Positions 12,601 through 27,600 of a DNA stretch of 64,000 nucleotides are shown piece by piece (the first letter of the stretch is position 1; every line of letters starts with the position of its first letter). The position numbers and the translations under genes were made by a program. The notes under the pieces are model-generated. The model ran no database searches, was not told where the DNA came from, and saw only the letters and a list, made by a program, of their open reading frames with translations. The DNA comes from Colletes latitarsis (Eukaryota; Arthropoda; Insecta; Hymenoptera; Colletidae). The DNA is taken from NCBI RefSeq assembly GCF_051014445.1, contig NC_135141.1, positions 32,945,422 to 33,009,421 of the forward strand, in the 5' to 3' direction.

Positions 12601-15600
12601 ACAAAATGTGAATAGCACTTACTCCATTGAATAATAAACTTTAGGTGCAATTTAAAACTAGTTTATCCCCTCGTTTGTATATCGTCGTGTCAAAAAATTT
12701 ACTTAATTATGTATGAACTTTCTTATAATTGTTAATATACATGTACATCTTGTAAATATCGACGTGTAATTAGTTAAATTCGAAATATTATCTATGTGTG
12801 TTCGCACTAATCATAAAATAAACGTCGTAAGAAAGGTTGAGAATTAATATATCGATGAAACGGATACAAAAATCGAAACACAATGGCAAGATGGTTAGTT
12901 ACAGGGTGGTGGCGGAGGTCGCAGGGAATAGCGAAGCTGTAACGTTGAGCGGTCTCAGGGCTGACACGCAATACCAACTCATCGTCACTGCCGTCAGAGC
13001 AGGCAAAAAATTTCGAAGTCGACCCATCGTCTTCCGTACACTCGGTAAGTTTTCCATTTCTATCTTTTAACCGGTTCGCTCGAAATCATGTCGATCTTGT
13101 TAACATTAAACCTACTGACACTCGTGCATACCCGTCTCTGCCATGACTGTATACAAATTTAAATTCATTTTCAATTAAATAAACAATTTATGGTTCTGTT
13201 TTATCGTACACCAGTCGTACGATCAGTCATAGTATGTAAAGTCAAAGTAAATGTGAAAATAAACATAGAAGACAGCATGAATTATAGTAGTTGGTATAGT
13301 CATTGGATAGAGAATAAAAAACCCTTTAAAATGGCTGCTCATTTAAGTCGATAGCTTTATTAGTCCCGGAGATATAGCGATTTTAGTTTCGCGTCGTTGC
13401 GGTGGCTAGTTCCGTTTATTTACGTTTCGTTGAGCTGAATGAACTCGCGCGCGTGACAATAGTAAACAGTGCGTAGTAAATTCTTGGAAATACTACGCCC
13501 GAAACTAGGTCACGCACGACAGTCACGAGTCACGTACGAGAAAGAGAGGTCCGGCGCGACGCCTCAGACGGAGACAGAGATAGTTGAATTAAGAAAAATA
13601 CACTTTTACATAAATCACGATATCTCGAAAACGGAAAGTCCGATCGTCAAAAACCAAAAACCATTTTAAAGAGGAAGCTTTGCCGCCGCTAATTTTTAAT
13701 TTAATTGCTTTAAAAGGGTTCTATGCTTTGTATTAATATTATAAATAAATACTGGGGTAATTTAAAACGATTAATAGAAATTGTTTAAAAGAGAATAATG
13801 AGAATACAAGTAGTACGGTGTAAAGTAGAGGTTATTATGAACTTTGCAATATGTTAATTAGGAAATGCTGGGTTGAATCTTTCAGAGCCGCCACGAACAT
13901 CCCCTCAACAGGATGCAGCGGTAACTGGAGGCCCTCTTCCTCCTCCTCCACCTTCTTCTCAACAACCTCAACCCTACATACAAGTAAGCTCAAAATGCAT
14001 ATGTTAGTCAAACTGAATTAGAGAGAATTAACACTCTGTTTAAATTACCCACAAATTTAATTTTTAAACATTTATATGAACTCTGTTTCTCAAACACAAC
14101 GTTAGAGCTGCAGTTCAATGAGTGTCTTAACATCAAATTGCTCTAAATTAATAATGTCAGAGAACCACCAAGTGAAACTATTACAACTCCCATTGTAACT
14201 CTTATAATATTTATAGCTCTTGTGAAACTATTATAACTCCGCCATCATGCAAGTAACTGCTGTTTAAACTTTTCTGCTGACAATCAATATATTCAGGGTG
14301 TTTCATAACATGTGAGACATTTACACTATGATTCTCCAAGATCTCGTACGAAAGAAATTTCAAACAAGAAAATGAAAAGAAAAATTTCTTTGACAAAATT
14401 ACGTCGCGCTTAATTAAATCCCCCTATTTCCTGAGTCACGAGTTGTCATATTTCTTACCCCTACCCCCCTCCCTGAAATCGTGACGTAATTTGTGAACGG
14501 TCCCATATCTTACTCTACTTTTTAAACGCTTTAGCGCCATATTATTTATTGACCATTGGAACTAGATTGTAGGAGCGCCGTTTTGCACCTGCTCGGTTCT
14601 CAGATATACAAACACACATGCATAACAATGCGTCTATCGCAATTTCGGTCAACACGTACATCTCGACGGCCTCGTCGAGTTACTAAAGACACGCATACGT
14701 ATCAACTATTGGTAGCACGTGCCACATATCGTACAAATCGAATATGTATGAACCGTTTCCCCAATTCGACAATGCGTACATTGTACCTATAAACCATGAT
14801 ATCTCGTGCATTACGTGGTGTTTACATATAATTCTAAAAGGCTACGGGTCCATTTTGATCCACGACAGCAGTCGTTTAAAAATCGTGAACTCATAAAAGT
14901 AAAAGGTGCATAATTGAAATTGGGGTCAAAATAGATCCAAAGCCCGTCGAGACGAATTGATGCTTGCAACGTGTCCGACGAATCCATAGACATTCCGTAA
15001 CACGGCCATCTTGTTGGTTGCGATATCTGTAAGAAGCCACGAATGATCCATATGAATAGACTGGGAGAACCTATTGCCTTTATACAGCGATTTATACACG
15101 GTGTTCCGTAATTCGGTGCACAGCCAGGGCTGCCACGTGCCCTACTTTCGATAGGACAGTTCTAGAACCACACGTTTGTGTCGTACGTCCTACTTTCTTT
15201 ATAAAATATCCTACTTACATATACCTCGAAGACGAAGCCTCATATCGCGAAATGACAAAGGACTTTTCGATTTCTCTGCCCAGATAAAATTTGCATGTTT
15301 TTACATTTTTTAAACAATACTAATTAATACGTAGCAAACTCGAGTACAATAGAAAATAGTGTAATTCCTTGTGAAAAAGTAAACCCAAAATGTACGACAA
15401 AATTTTGTTCTAGGAGCACTCCTTTTCGAGATAATTATATTTTAATATATTTGGGGCACGTGACAATTTTAGTAAAATTCGAACGAATAGAATCTTTATA
15501 GATTGTCGTGTTTATGTACAATGTATAGAAGTTCCTTCTTTAGAGTTTATGTTCGAAAAATTGTTACAGAAACTGAAATAATGAAAATATTTTGTTCATC

Positions 15601-18600
15601 TTCTCTCAACAAATCGTGCACACGTTGGATTTCTAGATCACCTCGAAGCGTCGCCGCGACCTAATCAGTCGTCGCTCTAAGTGATCTTGTTTAAGCCGAA
15701 TTACTGTCTCGACAACATCAGCTTCCATTAAGTCATTAATTGGATCGCGAAGTTGTCACATCCTGAAATACGATACCCTATATGGTTTATCAACGACCAA
15801 TTTATCGAGCCAAAGGTCAACATTAAATCTCCTCGGATTCTCGTATAATTATAGTATAAGTATATAAGTGTCCTCGTATATTTGTCTTCATTCTACTCAC
15901 ATTAAATAACAAAGCACAATATTAATCATAAATAAAACTTAGTTTCAAAACGCTCCACGATGCCTGCAGAAGTCCATTTCGTGATCAAAGATATCAGAAT
16001 CGATTTCCTTCCGTTCCATCAGTTTTCTTTTGTTTGAAAGACTATAATGACTCGTTCGTTCGTCGCAGTCCCTTTGTAAACCATTCTGTCGTGTTATTAG
16101 TCCATCTGGCCAAACAATGATTTCTCCCTCCGTTATGCTTAACCTTCGTAATATTAAATTAATCAACGTCAAATCTTCTTTGCTCAATTAACTTCACAAT
16201 TTATGTCTCAATAATTACGTCACTGCCCAATAACGAAAGTTTCATCTACGATATGTATTTTCACAAAAGAGAGCATATATGGATTCGTTTGACGTTAATT
16301 AATTTTATGACAATGTTTTGTAACGTGTGAAACATTTCTCGAGAAAAACGTTCCTCTAACTTCGACTCTGAGACGATAGACGTTACTGAAATTGGAACTT
16401 GGACGAGGAATCGTGGATCCTAACTTTTTCAATATTCTTCGGAGTCTTTCTGCTCTTTTTAACCCGACTGTTTTATTCGACCCACGAACAAGTTCTTCAA
16501 GATTTTGTAATTCTAACGTATTCAAAATGAATCTTTTTCCTAGGCATTATTTGTTTTATTATTATTTAATTTCTTCTTTGTTCAATTTTTAAGTGTATAT
16601 TTTGAGTTAATGTTTTTATTACTATTGTATTATAGTATTTAGAACTATTTGTTCAACGCGTAGAAGTGTACAAATTTTCCAAAATAAAATTTGCAAAATG
16701 TTTTCTCAAACTTTGACCGTGTCTGACGATGTTTGACATTAGTAAAAATATATTTTTTGTAATTATTTTTGTCTGTTTCATTGTATGAAAGATTTGTTTA
16801 TTAGATTTGTAACGCCGAGGAAGGCACAAATCGACTAACATCTTATTCGTTTTGATTTTTCGCTTCACCGAGCATTAACTTGATTTTTTCGTTGTATAGG
16901 TCGTGGAAATTCACGTGTGTTTCTTTTCACTGTGACGAGACCATTCGGATAAAAGCATCGGTACTGTTATTGCACACCCGTGCAGCTTGATGCGACGCGT
17001 ATTGCAGGCTTTATTGACGTGTAAAACAGAATATAGGACACTTTGCCAAACACATCGATATTGTATCGTTTCATGCGCAACGAATGATAAGCTACAAAAC
17101 TATAGAATCCGTATTTAGCTAAATTGAAAGTGATTGTGAACATTTATAAAACAATATGTGCTGATTGAAAAAGTCAGTCGATAGTCGTTAATTTTTAAAT
17201 GGAATTGGAATACAATTTTTAACAGAATATTTATTGCATCATTATTAAAGAGTATTAACATGATTCTAATAATAAAAATATGAACTTGTATGAAGATCCA
17301 CAGTCTATTCATAATCCTTCTCTATTAATCGTTGTGAGTGGAGGTTTTGGTGTATTTGAAAGAATGCGTGAACGATGCTATTACACTTAGAGTATAGATA
17401 TACATATACATGAATGACTGGGTAAATTGCAGGTCCGTGGCGTAGAAGTGGGTATAGTGGTGTTGGTGTTGATCTTTTGGGCGGGCGCGATAGCGCTGTT
17501 CTTCAATCGTTGGGGCAAGATTCGCATGTTGCTGCCATATCAGCCTGACTACAAGGAACAATTAAAGGTTCCTGGCACTGGGGTATGCGCAGCGGCGAAC
17601 GTCCCATACACGCAACACCCGACTCAACACACATGCTCTCAGGTAATACATACTTACACTGCAATCCTTGTTCCATCTATACATATATCTATATATCAGT
17701 AACTATAGATATTATAGAAATCCTCGTGTGGTAACATCTTGCAATTGAACAGATGAATGTTAATAAATACCTCGTTTTATTTTTTACAGATACAGTGTAT
17801 GCTATTGATCGTGACAGATAATATTTTTTTAATTGAAATGCATACGAGGTATAAAATCATAAACACACTATCTATCGTTAAATTATTAAGTAAATTTTAA
17901 ACGTACCACAGTTTTACAAAAAGCAATTTCTAAGCATTTACCGTCTGGTTCCTCGTAAACTATTCAAAATTCTCTTACACACTATTATGAATTTATATCT
18001 CACAATCGAAACGCACAACATTGTGCATCCAATACAAAATAATTTATGGAATAATTTCTCAAACTCGTAACACAACTACGTAAATATTTCAGACTAATAC
18101 ATTGAAATATTTAATAGGTACCAACAATTGTTTCATCGTATCAAACTTATAGCTGGATAATTTCTACTTAACAATTCTCCCATAAAAGGCTTTTTTAAAA
18201 CCACCTTTCAAACTTTAGCGATTAATTTTTCATAGCAAACTCTCGTGATAGAACTCACGTAAATTTAGACTATACTTTAGAAGAATACCTTCGAATATTT
18301 AATAGCGTACAACAACAATTTTGTTTATCGCATCAAACTCAGGATTGAACAACTTCTAAAAACCACATTTTAAAGTTTGTCGATTAATTTCTCGTTGGAA
18401 ACTCGTGATACGAATACGTAAACATTTCAAACAGATACATTTAAATATTTAACAGTGTACAACAAAATTTTCCATTGCGTCAAACTTATAGCCAGTCAAC
18501 TGAATAACAATGTTCCCGTGTATTGTGTTTTAAACTCACGTAAAATGAGAATTCATTTTTCTATTATTTATTTTCTAGAAACCAATTTTTTTTCTTCTTG

Positions 18601-21600
18601 CGTCTTTAATTTTTGTATATCGGTGTTACGTTTAATATAATACAACTATTTACTAAAAACTTCCCGAACGCGAGGTCGAAACGTTTAATAAACAAAATCA
18701 AACAAAAGCTCCTATCATATTTCGGTTTCAAATTGGATTCTCATCCCACGCACAATCATCTATGAAATTTTGAATTTATTTCTCCCTCAAATTCTGCCAT
18801 AACAAAAGGGCATTTCTATTTGGTTTAAATAAAATTGACTCTGTTCGTCATTCGTATCAAATATCCGTTGGAATACTCCACTGAACTATCGAATACTTCT
18901 ATTTATTACGCTATAATTTGAAAAATCTCGAGAATATCCCTAGCTAAGGAAAACTGGTGTGACAATCAACGTGTTAATAGTTGTATTTGACATTTAGAAA
19001 CATCGTTCGAATGCAATTGGAAGTTTCACGGGCTTCTGAAAGCTCGTCGTCAAACAAATATGAAACATATCGACGATTCCTTATCCATACACGAATCAGT
19101 CGAACGTTAATTCCGAACCATTCGTGTGTCAGATATAGCAAACACAGTTTGGACGTGTGAACGATATTGATTTAATTAAACGCCAAGAGACATAATATTT
19201 TACAGGAATATATCCAACTTTAATATTTATTGCTTGTACAATGATGATTCTTAATATTTGTTATTTGTATGGTCTGGGATCGATAAAATAATTATTTAAT
19301 TGAACGAATAAATGTTACATGACTACTGTTCATCTCTGTTTAAACGTTCGACAATTAGTGACATTTATAAAAAAAAATTTAACACAGGTTCGGAGTATTT
19401 AATTAATATTTTTACTGTGAAATATGCGATGTTAAATTAATTACAACAGTTTCAATGTAGCATTTATTATGACTGTGCACAATAGTATATTTTTCGCAAT
19501 AAAAACTCGAAATCAGCAGGTTTCTCAATTTTTACGAGATTTAAATTCAAAATAGCAGCGAAAACGGTAAACGAAAGTTTATATAGTTTAGATCATGAAT
19601 TAGTTTATTAGCTTTTTCTTAAGTTGTTTCCATTTAATATTAATAAACTCTGGAAATTTTATTTAAAATATATTCCATTTGCTGAAATTAAATTTAAATT
19701 ATTTAGTATTTTCATCCGCAGCGTTGATGTTACTTAATATACTCTAAGCTTGTTGCTACTTTAAAACGCCCCCGTGAAGATTCTAGCTACTCCCAAAGGG
19801 GATTGCCCACATTGGGAGATATTAATATTTTAGGCGAAAGACCGTAAGTAACATAAATCAAATTGTATTAAGAAAGAATATATCCTACAAAAAAAATATT
19901 ATCTGATGAATTTCGTAACCGTCGTCGAAAGTTTTTTATTAAATATAAAAGTTACGAAAAAGGCTAATATACAGGGTGTTCGACCAACCCCGGGAAAAAT
20001 TTTAATGGGAGATTCTAGAAGTCAAAATAAGACGAAAATCAAGAATACTAATTTGTTGATGGAGGCTTCGTTAAAAAGTTATTAACGTTTAAAGTTCCGC
20101 CCGTATTGAATTTTTTTCTAGAAAGTGGGTAGGATTTCGAGGGTATGTCTATTCACCAAAAATGATTGTATTTGACCCCCGCAACTAAAAATAATTTTTT
20201 TAGAACGATTCGAAAATTTTTTTTTTCGCCGAAAAATTTAGGCACCTACCCCCTGCCGATTTTTCTTAAAAATTCGTTTCTCTATTTTAGTAATTCTGTT
20301 TGATGCCCTACAGAAAAGTTATCTAATACTTTTTTGTAGGTACCCATGAGCTCTACTTCAGAAAAAAGTTTCATTCAAATATATTCACAATTGTAGGAGT
20401 TATGGCTGTTTGAACATTGGACCATTTTTATGGGGTTTTCCTCATTTTGCGGGGTCAAGGACCAACTTTTCGAATATTTTTGCGATTTGTACATATTCTC
20501 CATCAAAATACGCGTAGTTTGCTTTTTTAAATATGAAAATCGTCCAATCCGTTCAGAAGTTATAGCGTTTTAAAGATTCGCATGAAATTTCAAGGAAGCA
20601 TTTCTGACTTCACATTAGATTTTCGGTAAGGAATTTTTTCCTCGAAACTGGGTAGGATTTCGAGGGTATATGTAATGACCAAAAATGATTGTATTTGACC
20701 CCCGCAACCGAAAATATTTTTTTTAGAACGATTTGAAATTTTTTAATTTTGTCGAAAAATTTCTCACCTCGAATTTTTTTCCCGAAAGTGTATTCTTTAT
20801 TTTCGTCTTATTTTGGCCTCTAGAATCCCCCATTAAAATTAGTCGAACCGATCACTTTGATAATTAATGTTTACACTGCATTTAATTTTCATTAAACGAT
20901 GCACTCAATGATTACTCTATCAACGTCTAATTTTTTGTATGTTTTTTCCCCTTCTTTTTATCTCTCGTTTCTTTAACTTCTCCTTTATCTGCATTCAATT
21001 AGCTTCCTTTTTATTCTCAAGTAATTAACGCCATCCGCGTCTCTCTCGGTCCATTTTCCTCATCTCTTAATTTCAGTGTCTCTCTACTGAAAGACAAAAC
21101 AAAGAACATTATTCAATGTTCAAACCAACCCAAATCTTATGCGATGAGATAAATTCATTTGCAATAGAAAATTTATTCAAAATGAAATATCTTGGACCAA
21201 AATAATTTCTCAGAAATAAATATTCTTATTTTAAATATAGTAAATATTAAATAATAGTGCATGATTTCGAGTTTTTATTACGACCGCTGGTGCAAGAAAA
21301 CTAAAAAGACAAAAATGGCGACTAGTGGCGCGACACGGTAACAATAGGTTACTGGCTCAATCGTTGCTCGATTCGACGAATGAGAATCTAATTGGTGTGA
21401 ATTTCTTTGTGCCTCTTTCAACTGTGCCGACCCATCGCGAAATCGCCGCTTCTCGACTCGAATAATCGAAAAATCGAAAAATGACGGGTTCTCGTCGGGA
21501 ACGTACAAATACCGACCGCAAAAAAAATCTCGAAGGTAATGACCACATTGTCGGATATGGTGATGCAGTGCGGGGGCGGGGGCTGTTGCGTCTTGGAGCA

Positions 21601-24600
21601 GTGCTTTCAGTACCCAAGGAGATCTCGAGAGCCCCGAGAATGCGGCTGCCAATTCGCTCTACTCCACAGGGCCGACATCGCGTGACCATCGGTACTTGTC
21701 AACAGTCTCTCTGTTCTCTTCTCCTTCTTCTTCTTCTTCTACCTCTACTTTCTTTTCGCCTTTTTATATTCTTCCACTCTGTACGTGCTGATAAGCTGTT
21801 TTCTTCCACCGATCGTCAGCTCACTCTTGTCTTTTGTTCACCAGCTCTGCCTCGTTTTCTTGTCCAGTGTACTCACGATGTGTCTTTGTTTCTGTACTCG
21901 CGCGCGTCGCCTCTGTTCGTTTATGTGGCCTCTGTGGTTGTTTTTTTCCTCCCCGTGTCTATACTTCGCCTCAGCCCTTACCGAACTCCTTTCGGGTCTT
22001 CGACGTAAGATACGTGTTTATTAGGGGCTCTTTATTTCCCTGTCTCGGGGTCTTATCGATCCAAACCCTCGGAACGATCCTAATACGTAACGAAATAATT
22101 CTGGTAAAACGTGGACTCGATCGGACAACGGGGAAACGTGACTCGCGAGCATCAAATTTTTATACAAATTCATATTTTTATTAATAAAACTAAAGAAATC
22201 AGAGCTTAGTCTCGATCCCTAAATATCCGAAAGATAGAAATGTTCAATTTACGAATCACGTTCGGAAAAACATCGAAGAAAACAATAGTAAAAGGTGTTG
22301 TATTTTAATTTTCCCTTTGATTCGAAAGGAGATTAAAAATCGTCTGGTAAATAAAAAATGTAACGAGCGGGTGGCTGAACAATTTTGGCGCAACATTGGT
22401 AGCAGCTGTGGATTCGCGCGTGATATCGTTTTAAATGTAAAATTTCAAGGCTCGCGAAGCACGTTTTCCCATAATCCGATGCGGCTCATATTTCACGTGA
22501 ATTATTCTTTTATAACGACAACGTATTTTAGAAAAATATGTAAACCACTGGCAGCTGGATTTTATTTCATTTGAAAAATGTTCGTTGGTTATTCCATTCG
22601 ATCGAATAAAACGAACGCTTCTGAATTCAATTATCATTATTTATATTGAAGGCGAGACAAAAAAGTATGTGTCGATCGTTTGTAGCCGAGCACGTTTACA
22701 GAACAAAATTTCTGTTTGCGAGTAATTGTTGTCGAGTCAAAGGAAAGGAACTTCGTTGCAATTGACATAGACTGCATTTAGTTTTTGGTCGATTAAGGAT
22801 GCAGACTGTTATTGAGCAGGGACGAAGTTCTATTCGCTGCCAGAGACACGGAACAGCTGAACTTTTATCTTATCTGTTCCTGTGGAACGTGATTTATTTG
22901 CAGATTTCTCTAATTTTCAGTCTGCAATATTTCACCGAAACGTTCTTTACATAAAATATTTCACTGTGTCTACTCATGAGTATTCAAAATATAATTTTAT
23001 ATATTAAATTTTCTTTTAATAGTATACAACGAAGATAAAAATGTATTACTATTTCAAGAATTAAAAAAAATATAAAGCAAAATGTGTGTAATAAATTTTT
23101 GTAATATATTTCTAAAAAGGAGAAAGGAAAATATTATTGAATATATTATTGCACAAATTGTTTTGAATATTCCAAAATGTAAATTCTCTCAAAGAAGTAC
23201 TCAAATTTTGGAGCTGGTGTAATGTTATGAAATGAATAAGAAAAAATTACGAGAGACTGTAGAGATAAATGTAAATTATGAACTGAAACAGGTACTTGAT
23301 ACGTCCCATTGTTAACGTTTGTGGCTTCGGTTAGCTTATATAGAGTTCACATGCATTTCGTAAATAACGTAACAACAAACGAAAGCTTTTAATTAAATAC
23401 CTTCACGTTGCATGTAAACACCAAGAGCTTTACTGGGAAAATAGTTGAAACTGTTCAACACGAGTGGTAAATATTTAGGATCTGCACGCTTCGGGGTTGG
23501 CAAACAATACAATTATGATCCTCGTAGAGATAAAATAATATTCTGATACATATAATATGAATTTTTTTAAATTTCGTTTACAGCATTGCAAGAAAGTATC
23601 GATCGAAAATCTTTTAAATTTAAATACTAGCGTTAGTCGTGTCAAATATGCTCGATTTATTTTCTGTGTTTTTACGAGTGTTATAGAGCATCGATAAACA
23701 CAATTTACGTGTTTTTATTATTATTGGGAAAATTATTAAATAAATACGATCGTAAAATATTTTCACTTGCAACTAGTCTCGTGCTGGTTGCTCTCAATAT
23801 TGATTTATGTTTGCAGACACGTGTCGTGTACAGGATGACCGTGTTTACAGTTCGATATCCACTTCCTAACACTTTCAGACCTGGATTTTAAGCGCGGTTT
23901 TCGGTCGAGTTTACCTAACTGGTTTGAAACAATTACAAACAAATACAGGATACAAAGTATATTATTCAAAATCATTATAAAGTTTCATAACTGTTTGTAT
24001 ATAGGTAACACATATTTAAATACTTCTTAGAATCGTATTAAAAAATTATTGACTTTAAAATAATACGAAAAACGTCCTTTGAGTCTGCCTTATGCATTTG
24101 TTAAAGTCGATAAATACAAAAAAATAATAAAATAAAAGAATGTGTATGTTGTAAAACAGCGTTATTCACTGAGTCTTGTCCTCTCACTCTGCTTGGTACA
24201 CGTTTCGTCGTATGTAAAGTTACTAAATAAAAAAAAGAACACTTCGTATATTTACATGTCACAAAAAACTGCACTCGAACCTTCGAAACATGCAGCACAT
24301 TTAAAAACGCTTTCCACTCTGTGTTTCAATATATTTCATACTTTTTGATGGACTTGAAATTGCTTCAAACGACTTAATTATAATACGTTCGATAGTGAAA
24401 ATGATTCCACGACTCGATGGCTGTTTTCACGAATCTATTGTAACGAGAAATTAAATTTTTACGGCGAAAGGGACTTCGTACATCGACCGAAAGCAGCAGC
24501 TTGTTATTATTTTAAAAAATCGCGTTGGTTTTAAAAGGTTCGAAAGTTATGCATTGATATCGATTGCTATGGAACGACATTTTCACACTCTGGTTTCTCT

Positions 24601-27600
24601 ATTTCGTGCGGACTAATTGGAAATTGGCAACAGAAATTGATGAGAGCCACTTTGATTTACGAATGTGCAACAGTTAAATCTACAGAGAAGGAACGGTGAT
24701 TGATCAATTTCGAATAAAGCGTTTTGATTACTTTAATTCGTTTAAGGGTAATATGTATTTAAACCATTTATTTTGTTTTCCGTGTTTTTTATTTCCCGTG
24801 TATACAGTTCACGCAATTTTGCCAAATGAAACTGATTAAAGTTCATGTTAAATCTCTGGGATCCAAAATTCACAGTCATGCATTGAATGACTGTGATAGA
24901 GACCTGTTTTCGAAATAATAGACTTTGAAAATTCATCGGGTTCGCGTGCAATAGAGTATGACTTCTAAGTAGAAATAGCAAGTTATGGCCAGACACGCCA
25001 GGCGAACCGTATCTCACGCGAATCCGACAAAACTTCAAACTCAATTATCTCGAAATCGAAGTACGAAAAAATTAATGTTAACATACAGAACACATGCAAA
25101 ATCATTTTATTAATCAACCAGAAGCACTTTTCTTTTATTTTTGATCCTGAGATATGCGAGACGAAAGCAACAACAGGAATGAAATTATTCGTTCCTTTTG
25201 TTTTATTAAATGGAATTCTGAAATCCAAGCATACATAGTTTAGCGAGGGAAATGCAGCGAGGAATTTTAAGTGCTAATTCTAGTAAAACAAAAGGAGTAT
25301 ACGCTTCGCGCCGCGATAACGCACGATAACTGCCACCAATAAAGAATTTATTTGTAATATTCCCGGTGATGCTAGGCATTAAAAAGGCGGAAGATCGCTA
25401 TCAGAAACACCATAAAATCGTACGCGAACACTAATCTGACGTTTATAGGAAGAATATTACCTTCGAAGAGGGATGCTTCCGCTAAATATATCTTGTCTTA
25501 AAGTTCCCAGAGTAATGGCTTCCTGACCCAAATCTCAACGAGATTACGAATCTGCTAGAGACAGGCAATTCGTATGTTAGCATCGCGATATCGACGTCTA
25601 AATAATCGATCGAACGTGGTCCATTGATCGGTGAAAATTAAATTTTATACATCGTAAACTTCCGTGACACATCTGATAAGTCACGCGATTGTATCTCGAA
25701 TTTGGTAAGAGATAGAAAAATACAAAATGTGGTATAATTTCATAAAAACGTTTATGGCGAGAAAAGCATCTATGCTGATTTTATTGCTTGCTGTAATCGC
25801 CTTCGTGCGATTTCCTTATTTGATATTAAGTCTTTTTAGGGCCAATCTAGGTAACACGGATTCTATTAGAAGGGCCTCTGCCTGATCTAAACGATAATGT
25901 AATCGCCTGCTCTTATCCCCCAACACTCAATCCACCACGCTCAGCCCATTAACTTAGAATTCTTATTAAACTTGTTGAGCCAAACCAATTTTTCTACGAA
26001 GATAAAATAACACGATGTACTTCTAAATTTTTTCCTCGCGCTTTTCGACGAAAAATCAAGCTTATATCGTCAGTGAAATAAAATACAGAAACACGTTCGA
26101 CGGAAATAACGAAAGGAAAGTTTTTTTCTTTTTTTTTCAATTGAAACATCTTGTTCGTTTCGCAATGTATCGACGTCGATCGCTTCACTGACTGCAAACG
26201 TGTTTGTTTTGCTTGGGAAGTATCAATCTATTCGCTTCGGTTCCTTCTAACGCGATCGTACCTTGGAATAACATGCACAATTTTCGCACAATGGTAGCAA
26301 CAATGTTTGCGCACAGAATTTTTAGCACGGAGAATCGACACGCATCGAGACAAAAATATTGCACAGCAACACACACACGGCGCTTTCACGTAAAAATTAT
26401 TACACGTCACCAGCACGGAAATAGTAGAACGCTTGAAACACCAGAAACGCTTACGAATTTGCTTAAAAACAAGTTTAATATTTAATGTAATAGGTAATTT
26501 ACAATGACTATTGGTGTCCAAAATAGAATTGCTAGTTCAATTAATATACATACGTATAATTTTAAATCACACACTACAGATGCAACTAATAACGAAACCT
26601 CACAACGAAGCAAGTTGAAATGTTTATGAAGATTTGAGATGTGTACACAAGAAGTGTTCTTGAAGATGACAAAACCTGACGTTGGCATTATCCTACTGTT
26701 TCAGCTCAAAGCATACTCACCAGAAATAGTGTTATTTGTCCACCACAAAATCTTGAGAAAGTTGAGAATTAATATTTCTGCTCACACAAAATAATTTCTT
26801 AATATTCTCGAGTTACCTTTTACCCTCAGTTACAATTATAAAACTTAATAAATATGCTTTACTGAAAATATACTGTGCGGCCGGAAATGTTTCAACAAAT
26901 TGATATTCTTGATATTCGTCTTATTTTGGTCTCTAGAATGTTGCGTTAAAATTGTTCTCAGGGGTGGCCGAACACCCTGTATATTAGAGTCTATAATAAA
27001 TGCTGTGTATTTTATATTAAAAAATCGATACTTTCTATAAGATACAACTGTTTTCTAGATTTTTAAAAAGGTGGTACGAACTGATTCTATTTTTGGTGGG
27101 TAGAGAAGTTTATTGTCTTTGTATGTCTTGTCGGATATCACGCTTGAAAGAGTCGCATTCAAAGGCAATTTCCCTTCGGCTTGGCTCTCGGTGCGACGAT
27201 CTAATTGCATTGCTACAATTTCCAGCATCTGCACTGGTCGAACCATCACGTGGACTCGTTGGATAGCGGGGGAGGATTGGGGTGGCCGAGAACCTCGAGG
27301 CCGCGAGTGAACAGCGCCATCGACGTAGCCGGCTTCCTATCCCAGGTAACGTAATCGTATAAGACGAGAAAGCTATAACTCGACCAATTTTGTCGTGGCA
27401 CTGGACGTATTAACCGTTCCGGTGATCCGCGTCCTTGAAACTTTCGATCGAACCCTAACTTCGTAGCAACCTTTCCCGTCAATTCGCAGTCACGACAATG
27501 GGAAAAGCAATCGGTCGTTTGGAAACTTGGAAAAATTCGCATAATTGCTGCCAGAGATCTCGCCCCATCTCTTCGAGGACAAATATATTTATTTATTGCT

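Noticed and set aside
19722..19845. Exon-like stretch ending INILGERP before GTAAGT
   Set aside because: The only good acceptor (CATCCGCAG) leads straight into a TGA in the needed frame. Other acceptors are poor, and the donor phase fits no downstream exon. Kept only as a possible alternative exon in the findings.
21278..21689. 110- and 124-codon minus frames
   Set aside because: They overlap open plus frames in a GC-rich patch and match nothing recognised. Likely composition-driven.
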